This document shows, one piece after another, positions 55,182 to 63,371 of a stretch of 64,000 nt of DNA. The DNA lies in NCBI RefSeq assembly GCF_040270295.1, contig NZ_JBELOE010000102.1. One strand, given 5' to 3'. Each line of letters begins with the position of its first letter. Position 1 is the stretch's first letter. The translations under genes and the position numbers were made by a program. The DNA is from Catenovulum sediminis (GTDB lineage: Bacteria; Pseudomonadota; Gammaproteobacteria; Enterobacterales; Alteromonadaceae). The notes under the pieces were generated by a model. The model worked only from the letters and a program-made list of their open reading frames with translations, had not been told where the DNA came from and made no database searches.

Positions 55182-55215
55182 AGCGATAAAAGCACAGGCG
55201 CGAGCTTTTATCGCT
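55182..55215. terminator. 12-bp hairpin between sulfatase and xdhC
   Basis: AGCGATAAAAGC (55182-55193) and GCTTTTATCGCT (55204-55215), perfect. No T-run on the minus strand, and the xdhC RBS follows at once, so partial termination or RNA processing within one transcript is possible. Confidence 0.65.
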
Positions 55216-55221
55216 AATCGT

Positions 55222-56670
55222 TTAGTTTACGGAAAGTTCGTTGTTACGGCTTTTGGCATCCAGTTTTCCCCAACGGTATTTATCCATTCGCTCAATGTCA
55301 TAATTTTCGAATTTTCTCTGCAATAACCATCTGGGGCGTTCAAGTGTCGATTCCCAAGCAAACAATTGTTTAAACATGCTTTTCACTTTTTCAGGATACT
55401 GAGCCGCTAGGTTATTAACTTCTTTAATATCATTGGGGACATAATAAAGTTCAGCGGGTCTGTCAGGGAAGCGAATTAACTTCCAATCACCGACACGAAT
55501 GGTTGCACGGACATCTTTTTTCCAGTACATAATCTCATGTGGACGATTTGCATTTTCACCTGTCACATAAGGGATTAAATTGACCCCGTCGACTGCTTTT
55601 AACTTGGTGGTATCACCGCCACCTGCTGCATAGAATGTCGGTAATAAATCCAGTGTCATCACTGGATATTGGTAAGTGGTATTGGCTTTAAATTTTGCCG
55701 GCCATTTAACAATAAAAGGCACACGCAGGCCGCCTTCAAGGTGGTTTGACTTTGTTCCACTGTAGGGCGCATTATCTGAAGCATTTTTGTCCGTCGGGCC
55801 ACCATTGTCGTTAGAGAAAACAACGATCGTATTATCCTCAATGCCCAATTCTTTTAGCTTATCCATAATTAAACCAGATGCCCGATCGAGGGCGAGTGTC
55901 ATCGCAGCTACGATTTTCCGATCTCCTGTTAGCTCTGGAAATTGTGCTAAATCTTCTTCGGTTGCCTCCATTGGGGTATGCACGGCATTAAAAGAAACAA
56001 AGGCAAAAAATGGTTGTCCTTTTTTTGTTTTCCGTTCAATAAAATCAACTGCATCTTCTGCAAGTACATCCGTTAAATAACCTTCATGCTCCTTATAATG
56101 TCCAAAACCACGTTCGAGATAATTTAAATCATCATGCGGTTTATTTTTTTCGGTATATGGGAAAAAACTACGTGCACCGCCACGAAACCCATAAAATTCG
56201 TCGAATCCATTTTTTGTTGGATGAAACTTATCTGCACCCCCTAAATGCCATTTGCCGTAATAAGCAGTGGCATAGCCTAATTGTTGTAAGTATTCACCCA
56301 TGGTGATTTCTTCAACGGGCACACCCATTTCGTTACCATCTTTGGCTGAATTTTTACTCATATATCCCGGGACATTGTTTTCTTCAAAACCAAATTTTTG
56401 CTGATATTTTCCAGTGATAATACCGGCTCTGGAAGGACCACAAGTCGGGTCAGTCACATATGCTTGTGAAAACAAAACACCTTGCTGCGCAAGTTTATCT
56501 AAATTCGGTGTTTTCATGATTTTACTGCCATGAAAACCAAAGTCTGCATAGCCCGCATCATCTGCAAATAAAAATACAATATTTGGTTGCTGATTTTTTT
56601 GCGCGATTGCAAAACTCGTTGGCAAACACAAGAGTAACGTGCTAAATATCGCTAATTTAAAAAATTTCAT
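55222..56670 (-). CDS. S1-family sulfatase (periplasmic)
   Basis: 482 aa. Signal peptide (cleavage after AIA, residue about 23). Metal pair D37/D38; canonical formylglycine motif C77-G-P-S-R81; YGKWHLGG and NDNGGPT blocks follow. The compact form without extra domains is common for galactose-sulfate sulfatases in carrageenan/agar degraders, but this is only suggestive. Divergent from glpD, sharing a 27-bp palindrome in the intergenic region, and followed 52 bp later by xdhC. Confidence 0.94.
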   Translation of the reverse strand: MKFFKLAIFSTLLLCLPTSFAIAQKNQQPNIVFLFADDAGYADFGFHGSKIMKTPNLDKLAQQGVLFSQAYVTDPTCGPSRAGIITGKYQQKFGFEENNVPGYMSKNSAKDGNEMGVPVEEITMGEYLQQLGYATAYYGKWHLGGADKFHPTKNGFDEFYGFRGGARSFFPYTEKNKPHDDLNYLERGFGHYKEHEGYLTDVLAEDAVDFIERKTKKGQPFFAFVSFNAVHTPMEATEEDLAQFPELTGDRKIVAAMTLALDRASGLIMDKLKELGIEDNTIVVFSNDNGGPTDKNASDNAPYSGTKSNHLEGGLRVPFIVKWPAKFKANTTYQYPVMTLDLLPTFYAAGGGDTTKLKAVDGVNLIPYVTGENANRPHEIMYWKKDVRATIRVGDWKLIRFPDRPAELYYVPNDIKEVNNLAAQYPEKVKSMFKQLFAWESTLERPRWLLQRKFENYDIERMDKYRWGKLDAKSRNNELSVN

Positions 56671-56715
56671 CTTTTAATAACTCACCCAGATTTACATTCG
56701 ATATACGTGTTAATG

Positions 56716-56742
56716 ATAAATAAACATCATATGTTTATTTAT
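56716..56742. promoter_or_regulatory. 27-bp perfect palindrome, sulfatase/glpD divergent promoter
   Basis: Perfect 12-bp arms around CAT; the core is AAACAT-CAT-ATGTTT (56722-56736). Best example of the motif shared by the right-hand block. Probably bound by one or both adjacent GntR proteins. Confidence 0.75.
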
Positions 56743-56914
56743 GTAGAATTAAATCACAGGTTTTTTAATTAATCAATGTGTTATTTTGTTTATCATATTG
56801 TAAATAAATATCACTTTAAAAAACGATTGCTGTGTTCATCCAGTAAATAAGCCGAATTTTAAATACAGGTCAGTGCTATGCTTTACATTAAAGGTACGTA
56901 AAAGGCTGGCATAT

Positions 56915-58462
56915 ATGGACAAACAACAAGAAGAATGCGATGTGTTGGTGATAGGGGGTGGCATTAATGGGGTCGGTATTGCAAATGACGCGGCAGGGCG
57001 AGGGCTTAAAGTTTTATTATGTGAACAAAATGACTTAGCCAGCGCGACGTCGTCTGCTAGCTCAAAACTTATTCATGGTGGGCTCCGCTATTTAGAGCAC
57101 TGCGAGTTTGCTTTAGTGAGATCAGCTCTGCAAGAGCGTGAAATACTTTTACAAAACGCACCTCATATTATTTCGCCATTGCGTTTTATTTTGCCACACC
57201 AATCGCATTTGCGCCCAGCGTGGCTGATTCGCCTTGGATTGTTTTTATACGATCATTTAAGCAAAAGAAAAAACTTTAATGGCTCACGATATATTAAATT
57301 TGATCAAGATAGCCCTTTAGCAAACGAGATAACAGCAGGCTTTGAATACTCAGATGCCTGGGTTGACGATGCGCGACTGGTCGTACTCAATGCGATGGCT
57401 GCGCGACAAAAAGGCGCACAAATATTCACCCAAACCCGCTGTATAGAAGCGCGCCGCATTACGGATAAAAATGGCTGGCAAGTTAAATTACAATCCAATT
57501 CAAAAACTAATTTAGTCACAACGGTAAAATGCAAAACCATCGTAAATGCGGCCGGGCCATGGGTCGAAAGCCTCTTCACAGGTGTTTTTCCGCTTAACGC
57601 ACCCAGTCATATACGATTAGTAAAAGGCAGCCACATTGTCGTACCCAAAATTCACGACGACCCGCAAGCCTATATATTACAAAACGCAGATAAACGAATT
57701 GTATTTGTGATCCCGTATTTAAAGAATTATTCGCTTATTGGCACAACAGATATTGATTTTCAGGGAGATCCAGCAAATGTTTCAATCGAAAGTGCTGAAT
57801 CTGAGTACTTAGTGAACGTTTGTAATACTTACTTTAAACATAAGATCCATGTATCCGATATAGTACACAGTTATTCCGGTGTTCGGCCATTAGTTGACGG
57901 GCAAAATAAACATGCACAATCCGCTTCTCGAGGCTATTCGTTATTTTTGCAAAATATTGGTTCTCAAAATATTGGTTCGCAAAATATTGACCAGGATCAC
58001 CAAAATGTCGCACCTTTGTTATCTGTCTATGGTGGAAAAATTACAACGTATCGTAAACTGGCCCAGAAGGCTGTCGATAAACTGAAACCTTACCTTTCAG
58101 CAGCAGTAGCAGCCAGCCAGACCTTGCATGAAAACTTACCGGGTGGAGACTTTAGCTGTAAACAACAGCTAACCGCAGAACTTAATCGTCGGTATGATTG
58201 GTTACCAAAACCATTAATTGAAAGATTTGTCAGTAGTTATGGCACATTAAGTTTTAAAATACTGAACGGAAAATTATCTATCTCAGACTTAGGTTTACAA
58301 TTTAGTGACTATTTTTATCAAGCCGAAGTAGATTATCTAATCGCTCACGAATGGGCGAAAACGCTTGATGATATCCTTTGGCGACGAACAAAACTTGGAT
58401 TACAAATTACTCACATCGAAAAACAAAAATTGGCCGACTATATACGTTCTAAAGATATTTAA
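56915..58462 (+). CDS. glpD: FAD-dependent glycerol-3-phosphate dehydrogenase
   Basis: 515 aa from the ATG at 56915 with AAGG nine bases upstream; an in-frame ATG at 56873 would add 14 residues. FAD-binding VIGGGINGVG near residues 12-21, SSKLIHGGLRYLE block, FVIPYLKNYSLIGTTD, and GGKITTYRKLA before the GlpD C-terminal domain. It oxidises sn-glycerol-3-phosphate to DHAP at the inner membrane, feeding quinone. A three-unit tandem repeat (Q346-N-I-G-S repeated, then QNID) sits in a loop. Its promoter shares the AAACATNNNATGTTT operator with the galactose genes, so glycerol-3-phosphate may be a co-product of the target substrate. Confidence 0.9.
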   Translation: MDKQQEECDVLVIGGGINGVGIANDAAGRGLKVLLCEQNDLASATSSASSKLIHGGLRYLEHCEFALVRSALQEREILLQNAPHIISPLRFILPHQSHLRPAWLIRLGLFLYDHLSKRKNFNGSRYIKFDQDSPLANEITAGFEYSDAWVDDARLVVLNAMAARQKGAQIFTQTRCIEARRITDKNGWQVKLQSNSKTNLVTTVKCKTIVNAAGPWVESLFTGVFPLNAPSHIRLVKGSHIVVPKIHDDPQAYILQNADKRIVFVIPYLKNYSLIGTTDIDFQGDPANVSIESAESEYLVNVCNTYFKHKIHVSDIVHSYSGVRPLVDGQNKHAQSASRGYSLFLQNIGSQNIGSQNIDQDHQNVAPLLSVYGGKITTYRKLAQKAVDKLKPYLSAAVAASQTLHENLPGGDFSCKQQLTAELNRRYDWLPKPLIERFVSSYGTLSFKILNGKLSISDLGLQFSDYFYQAEVDYLIAHEWAKTLDDILWRRTKLGLQITHIEKQKLADYIRSKDI

Positions 58463-58516
58463 GTGGTTATGCTCTTTTAATACCAAAATAAAATAAGCAG
58501 CAAATATTGATTAATA

Positions 58517-58531
58517 ATACATCATATGTTT
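58517..58531. promoter_or_regulatory. AWACAT-N3-ATGTTT operator upstream of the SMP-30-like gene
   Basis: ATACAT-CAT-ATGTTT, one mismatch from the perfect palindrome, about 41 bp upstream of the start codon. Confidence 0.6.
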
Positions 58532-58571
58532 AATTAGGTGTCATTAATAAAGCTGTTGTTATTTTGGAACT

Positions 58572-59642
58572 ATGGAGATGACCTTGTATAAAAATAGAAT
58601 TTTCGCCGCTGCAGCATTTACGTTTTTGAGTGCGTGCGCCTCACAACAAGCTGAGATTAAATCTGCAGAAATCGTGAATAATAAAAGACCTGCAAAACTG
58701 TTTGCAACTTTACCGGACAACTGCCCAACACCCGATGCGTTTGATATTGCACCCAATGGCAGTCTGACATTGTCTTGTGTGAATTATGCTAACAAAGGTC
58801 AAAAGCCGGGGGTTTTGTTGACTTTGGACGAGGCGGGTAATAGCCGTTTATTGGTGGATTTAAGTCAATTACCGGGCAATAAAAAATCACGACCAATGGG
58901 GATTGCTTACGCGCCTGATGGCGCTTTATATGTTGCAGATAATTTGGGTGGCAATCAAGGTCGCTTATTGAAACTTACTTTTAATGGCGAAAAACTGGTA
59001 AATAGTGAAATCATAGCCACAGGATTAAGTTCTCCAAATGGTTTACGGTATTATAACGGTTCGCTTTATTTAACCCAGCTCAGACTCCCTAAAATAAAAT
59101 CACAAGGTGCAATTACCAGTGGTCTTTATCGTTTTTCTGTTGATGATCGCAATATAAAAGTGCCAAGTGATGGTAGCTCAAAACATTTAATATTTTCTAC
59201 TCAAACTAAAAACCCTGATCGTCAATTTGGTTTAGACGGTTTGGTGTTTGACAAAGCAGGAAATCTTTATATTGGCAATCTGGGTGATGGTATTATCTAT
59301 AAACTGAAGCTCGATCCACAGGGCAATGTAGATTCTCACCAAGTTTATGCAACCGTTGACAACACCATTGGACCAGATGGAATCAGTATCGATGACGCGG
59401 GTAATTTATATTTGGCTGGGTTTGTCAGTAATCAGATTATTAAAATAGATATCAACAAACAGGTTACGATTATTGCTGAATATCCAGATAATGATGGTTC
59501 AGGGGGGCAAATCGATCAACCGGCTGATTTAATTGTGTATGGCGATAAATTAGTGATTTCGAATTTTGATCTAATGACGGGCAAAGGCATTGTAAACCAA
59601 GGACATGGTAAACCATACACGCTTTCTTATATTCAGCTATAA
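58572..59642 (+). CDS. SMP-30/gluconolactonase-like beta-propeller lipoprotein
   Basis: 356 aa, lipobox LSAC at C22. Six-bladed propeller repeats of the SMP-30/NHL type are visible (PMGIAYAPDGALYVADN, GLDGLVFDKAGNLYIGN, GPDGISIDDAGNLYLAG), with Asp/Asn positions of the kind that bind a divalent metal. SMP-30 proteins often hydrolyse sugar lactones. With a periplasmic oxidoreductase and DgoK nearby, hydrolysis of galactonolactone is a plausible but untested role; a binding-only propeller is the alternative. It has its own operator-bearing promoter. Confidence 0.75.
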   Translation: MEMTLYKNRIFAAAAFTFLSACASQQAEIKSAEIVNNKRPAKLFATLPDNCPTPDAFDIAPNGSLTLSCVNYANKGQKPGVLLTLDEAGNSRLLVDLSQLPGNKKSRPMGIAYAPDGALYVADNLGGNQGRLLKLTFNGEKLVNSEIIATGLSSPNGLRYYNGSLYLTQLRLPKIKSQGAITSGLYRFSVDDRNIKVPSDGSSKHLIFSTQTKNPDRQFGLDGLVFDKAGNLYIGNLGDGIIYKLKLDPQGNVDSHQVYATVDNTIGPDGISIDDAGNLYLAGFVSNQIIKIDINKQVTIIAEYPDNDGSGGQIDQPADLIVYGDKLVISNFDLMTGKGIVNQGHGKPYTLSYIQL

Positions 59643-59655
59643 ACATAGTATGTAT
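59641..59655. promoter_or_regulatory. AAACAT-AGT-ATGTAT site after the SMP-30-like gene
   Basis: One mismatch from the palindrome; it overlaps the SMP-30-like stop codon and lies about 215 bp upstream of the first GntR gene, where it could act with the site at 59812. Confidence 0.5.
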
Positions 59656-59811
59656 GTAATGGTTATATAAATATTGACAGTTGTGATTAACTTATATAAC
59701 CTATGGTTAAGCTAGTATGAAGCTTGATGTAGTCATGTGTGTATGATTTAGAGCAAGGATGCTATTTTTTATTTTTATATAATCATACTATATAAAAGAG
59801 GTTGATTAATT

Positions 59812-59826
59812 AAACATTGCATGTTT
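59812..59826. promoter_or_regulatory. AAACAT-TGC-ATGTTT operator upstream of the first GntR gene
   Basis: Perfect palindrome followed by a half-site AAACAT at 59836-59841. It overlaps the ATG at 59821, which argues that translation starts downstream at 59872. Confidence 0.7.
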
Positions 59827-59871
59827 ATATTGCAAAAACATGTAAGTTTAATTATTTGGCGATCCTTTTGT

Positions 59872-60612
59872 ATGAGTGAACTAGTTTATTATGATTTAAA
59901 ACGTGCCGCAAAAATGACACCAAGTTTGCCAGTTCAAGTGGCTCGGGAATTAGGTCGTCGTATTGTCGCGGGTACTTTCGAGCCGGGCACTTTAATCGAT
60001 GATGAAAACGGTTTGGCAGAGCGTTATCAAGTCAGCCGCGTTGTGGTACGAGATGCAGTTAAAATTTTGGTGGGCAAAGGCCTGTTAGATGTACGCCGAG
60101 GGATAGGGACAAAAGTACGACCGCGTGATCAATGGGTATTGTGGGATGATGATGTACTGGCATGGCACATTACCGCGCCACCTAATCCAAATTTTCTAAA
60201 ACAATTAATGGATATTCGTTTAGCTTTTGAACCTAAAGCTTCCCGTTGGGCCGCCGAACGTGCTAGTGAGCAAGATTTAGCTGATATCGAAGCGGCAATT
60301 TTGCAGATGGAAGCCGACAAAAATTCAGTTGATAAATTTATCATCGCCGATGCGCATTTCCACAAAGCGGTATTAAGAGCTGCGCACAACGAATTTTTAA
60401 GTGCAATGGAAGGTGTAATCTATTCTGCGTTATTAACCAGCGTAAAAATCACTAACCAAGATGCAACAAAAAACGAAGATTCAATCCCTTACCACCGTGA
60501 CGTGTATCTTGCGATTAAAGATAAAGATGGCATTAAAGCTGAACAATTAACAGAACGCTTGTTAAAAGATGCCGCTGATCGTCTGCACGAAATGTATCCG
60601 GATGAACTATAA
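59872..60612 (+). CDS. GntR/FadR-family regulator, paralog 1 (DgoR-like)
   Basis: 246 aa from the ATG at 59872, chosen because the paralog downstream starts at the same MSEL-YYDL sequence and because the earlier ATG lies in an operator. Winged helix (LGRRIVAGTFEPGTLIDDE, VSRVVVRDAVKIL, RRGIGTKVRPR), WVLWDDDVLAWH linker typical of DgoR-like proteins, and FCD ligand domain (DAHFHKAVLRAAHNEF). Likely ligand: galactonate or KDGal. Autoregulation is suggested by the palindrome upstream. Confidence 0.9.
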   Translation: MSELVYYDLKRAAKMTPSLPVQVARELGRRIVAGTFEPGTLIDDENGLAERYQVSRVVVRDAVKILVGKGLLDVRRGIGTKVRPRDQWVLWDDDVLAWHITAPPNPNFLKQLMDIRLAFEPKASRWAAERASEQDLADIEAAILQMEADKNSVDKFIIADAHFHKAVLRAAHNEFLSAMEGVIYSALLTSVKITNQDATKNEDSIPYHRDVYLAIKDKDGIKAEQLTERLLKDAADRLHEMYPDEL

Positions 60613-60624
60613 AAACTAAACGCT

Positions 60625-60657
60625 CGCGTCAGCCAGCCCTGTGTTGACGCGTATTTT
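60625..60657 (+). terminator. Terminator of GntR paralog 1
   Basis: CGCGTCA (60625-60631) and TGACGCG (60645-60651), then TATTTTT. Confidence 0.75.
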
Positions 60658-60816
60658 TGATAAATCGCTTTTCGATTCATACTGCACTTTCTTTTACCTT
60701 ATCTTCTCATTTCTCTTTATCGAATTTTGACTTCATGTTGTCTTAGCGGCACTTTGATTTTTCTTACATAAATGCAAAGAATTGTAATCTTAGCTTAATA
60801 AAAGTATTGAATATGC

Positions 60817-60831
60817 AAACATAGTATGTTT
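60817..60831. promoter_or_regulatory. AAACAT-AGT-ATGTTT operator upstream of the second GntR gene
   Basis: Perfect palindrome 41 bp upstream of the start codon at 60873. Confidence 0.7.
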
Positions 60832-60872
60832 ATATTGGCGTATTGTATGCGTCGAATGTTTGGTGATTTTAA

Positions 60873-61625
60873 ATGAGTGAGCTGATTTACTACGACTTAA
60901 AATGCTCAACAACCATGACGCCTAGTTTGCCTGTGCAAGTGGCACGTGAACTCGGGCGCAGAATTGTTGCTGGCACTTTTGAACCTGGCTGTTTACTTGA
61001 TGACGAAGCAAGCTTGGCAGAGCGTTTTCAAGTAAGCCGTGTCGTCATAAGAGATGCAGTCAAAATACTGGTTGCAAAGGGCATGCTAGATGTACGCCGT
61101 GGTATAGGCACTAAAGTCAGACCAAGAACCAATTGGGTACTATGGGATGATGATGTGCTGGCATGGCATATTACTGCGGCACCTAACTCGGATTTTTTCA
61201 ATCAATTGATGGATATTCGTATTGCGTTTGAACCTAAAGCGGCGCGTTGGGCAGCCGAGCGTGGTTCCGATACATGTATTCAGGAAATTGAAAAAGCTTG
61301 CGAGAATATGGAAACGGTAAAAGCCTCGGTCGAAAAATTTGTGATAGCAGACGCATTATTTCACAAAGCTGTACTTCGGGCAGCAAATAATGAATTTTTA
61401 AACTCAATGGAAGGGGTTATTTATTCTGCCTTGTTAGTGAGTTTACGAATTACAAATAAAGATCCTTGCGACAACGAAACATCAATACCTTTTCATCGTG
61501 AAGTTTACCAAGCGATTGCCAGCAGAGATGGTGATCTGGCAGAGAAACTGACAGAAAGGCTGTTAAAAGATGCAAGCCAAAGGTTACAAAATAAAGCACA
61601 AAACAACTCAATAATCGCCAAATAA
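60873..61625 (+). CDS. GntR/FadR-family regulator, paralog 2 (DgoR-like)
   Basis: 250 aa. Aligns end to end with paralog 1 without gaps through most of its length; the winged helix and the VLWDDDVLAWHIT segment are nearly identical, whereas residues about 130-160 of the ligand domain and the C-terminus differ. This is a recent tandem duplication in which DNA specificity is kept and ligand sensing may have diverged. Its own promoter carries the common operator, so the two may cross-regulate or form heterodimers. It precedes the sugar porter and dgoK. Confidence 0.9.
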   Translation: MSELIYYDLKCSTTMTPSLPVQVARELGRRIVAGTFEPGCLLDDEASLAERFQVSRVVIRDAVKILVAKGMLDVRRGIGTKVRPRTNWVLWDDDVLAWHITAAPNSDFFNQLMDIRIAFEPKAARWAAERGSDTCIQEIEKACENMETVKASVEKFVIADALFHKAVLRAANNEFLNSMEGVIYSALLVSLRITNKDPCDNETSIPFHREVYQAIASRDGDLAEKLTERLLKDASQRLQNKAQNNSIIAK

Positions 61626-61640
61626 ACATCTTGATTATTC

Positions 61641-61682
61641 AAACATATCATGTTTAAAATGAATTAATAACATGTGATGTTT
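61641..61682. promoter_or_regulatory. Double operator upstream of the sugar porter/dgoK genes
   Basis: AAACAT-ATC-ATGTTT (61641-61655, perfect) and TAACAT-GTG-ATGTTT (61668-61682, one mismatch); starts are 27 bp apart. Confidence 0.7.
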
Positions 61683-61787
61683 GTTAACTTGGTATATGCT
61701 AAATGTAGTCAATGTTCTGCAGCAACACACAGAAGTAGAAAGCTTGTTTAAGTTTAGCTTACAACGCTTAATTAATGAGAGTGAGAT

Positions 61788-63359
61788 ATGACATCTATAG
61801 ATAATAATGTAACGCGGTTTGCACTTATTGCTGCTTTTGGGGGATTTGTATTCGGCTTGGACGCTGCCAATATTTCGGGTGCCGTCAGATATGTCAGTGC
61901 GTTGTTTTCGCTGGACAGTATGCAAGTAGGTACATTGGTGGGTGCTGCATTATTTGGGGTGATTGTGGCATTGTTCTTAACGGGCACTTTATGTGATCGA
62001 TTTGGACGTAAAAATGTGCTGATGGGCATTGCTGTTACTTATGCTTTGTCTTCTATCATCTCTTCATTGGCGATCAGTTACGAAATGCTTGTGGTCGGGC
62101 GTTTTATCGGTGGTGTGGCGTTTGCGTCAATTACAGTATCCGCTATGTATATAGGTGAAATTGCACCTGCGGATAAGCGCGGGCGGTTTGTCTCGGTTAA
62201 TCAATTAATGATTGCCATTGGTTTGTTGCTGGCGTTTATTATTAACTATGGACTGGTCAAAATAATGCCAAACGTGGAATGGCTTACAAACGAAAATATC
62301 TGGCGTTTTATGTTGGGCGCAGAGCTGATTGCAAACGCAGTATGGATTGCATTACTACTGCGTGTACCTGAGTCACCCAGATGGTTGTTGGCAAAAAACA
62401 AACGTCAACAAGCAGAGCGCAACCTACAATATTTAGTAGAACCAGCTGAAATTCCTGCATTTATCGATCAAATTGAAGAAAGTCTGGAAAATCACCATCA
62501 AACAGATACTAAAACGCAGCTCAAAGAGTTGTTTAGCAAAAAGATGATATGGGTATTGTCTATCGCAATTACCTATGCGGTAGTGCAAGGCGCAACTGGC
62601 ATGAATGCAGTGCTGTTTTTTGCGCCTATGGTATTTGAGCAAATAGGGATGAGTGTTGAAGATACTTTTATGCAAACCATCACCATTGGAGTTGTTGGAT
62701 TGCTATCCACGTTTGTTGCAATTGCATTTGTTGAAAAACTAGGCCGTCGCAGTTTAACTCTATTTGGTTTGTTATTGGTTGTGGTTGCTCATAGCAGTAT
62801 TTGGTTTGGTTTTAAGCAAGCGCATTATGTTATTGACGATGCCGCGATAGCTGAAATTAAAATCGAAGTTGCCAAAGAAAACATAGCACCTGAAAAAATA
62901 GACCCGTTAAATGGAACCCAATTTAATACCGATGTTGAGATGAAAAAACACCTAGCAACGGTTTTTAGTAACGGCGAATTGCCTCTAGTCAGTGGCGCTG
63001 TGATTAATGCGAGCATTCAGGATGTTAATGTAACCGCAGTATTGTTTGGCATTTTTGCATTTTTAGCCGCTTTTAATATGTCTATCGGGCCTATTATGTG
63101 GGTTATTTTTTCTGAAATATTTCCCAACAGCGTTCGTTCGGTCGCGTTACCATTTGCCGCACTGGTGCAAACAGTCTCATCGTGGTCGATACAGCAGTTT
63201 TTTCCGTGGCAGTTAGAACAATTTGGCGCAGCCAACACTTTCTTAAACTACGGTATTATTGGTTTAGTTGGCTTGGTTATCATGTTCTTCATCCTGCCTG
63301 AAACAAAAGGCAAATCAATCGAGCTATTAGAAAAAGATCTGGTTAAGTGCAAAGCTTAG
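61788..63359 (+). CDS. MFS sugar porter (SP family), probable galactose/hexose symporter
   Basis: 523 aa, 12 transmembrane helices. SP-family signatures: DRFGRK after TM2, PESPRWLLAKNKR after TM6, and PETKGKSIE after TM12. An additional hydrophilic segment of about 75 residues (about 350-425, FKQAHYVIDDAAIA to NGELPL) interrupts the usual TM9-TM10 loop, as seen in some marine SP porters. Two operators lie upstream and dgoK follows 12 bp later, so it imports galactose or a related sugar, possibly its oxidised form. Confidence 0.88.
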   Translation: MTSIDNNVTRFALIAAFGGFVFGLDAANISGAVRYVSALFSLDSMQVGTLVGAALFGVIVALFLTGTLCDRFGRKNVLMGIAVTYALSSIISSLAISYEMLVVGRFIGGVAFASITVSAMYIGEIAPADKRGRFVSVNQLMIAIGLLLAFIINYGLVKIMPNVEWLTNENIWRFMLGAELIANAVWIALLLRVPESPRWLLAKNKRQQAERNLQYLVEPAEIPAFIDQIEESLENHHQTDTKTQLKELFSKKMIWVLSIAITYAVVQGATGMNAVLFFAPMVFEQIGMSVEDTFMQTITIGVVGLLSTFVAIAFVEKLGRRSLTLFGLLLVVVAHSSIWFGFKQAHYVIDDAAIAEIKIEVAKENIAPEKIDPLNGTQFNTDVEMKKHLATVFSNGELPLVSGAVINASIQDVNVTAVLFGIFAFLAAFNMSIGPIMWVIFSEIFPNSVRSVALPFAALVQTVSSWSIQQFFPWQLEQFGAANTFLNYGIIGLVGLVIMFFILPETKGKSIELLEKDLVKCKA

Positions 63360-63371
63360 GAATTTAAAGTA

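Noticed and set aside
59821..59871. Upstream ATG for GntR paralog 1
   Set aside because: It overlaps the operator, and the paralog begins at the equivalent of 59872.
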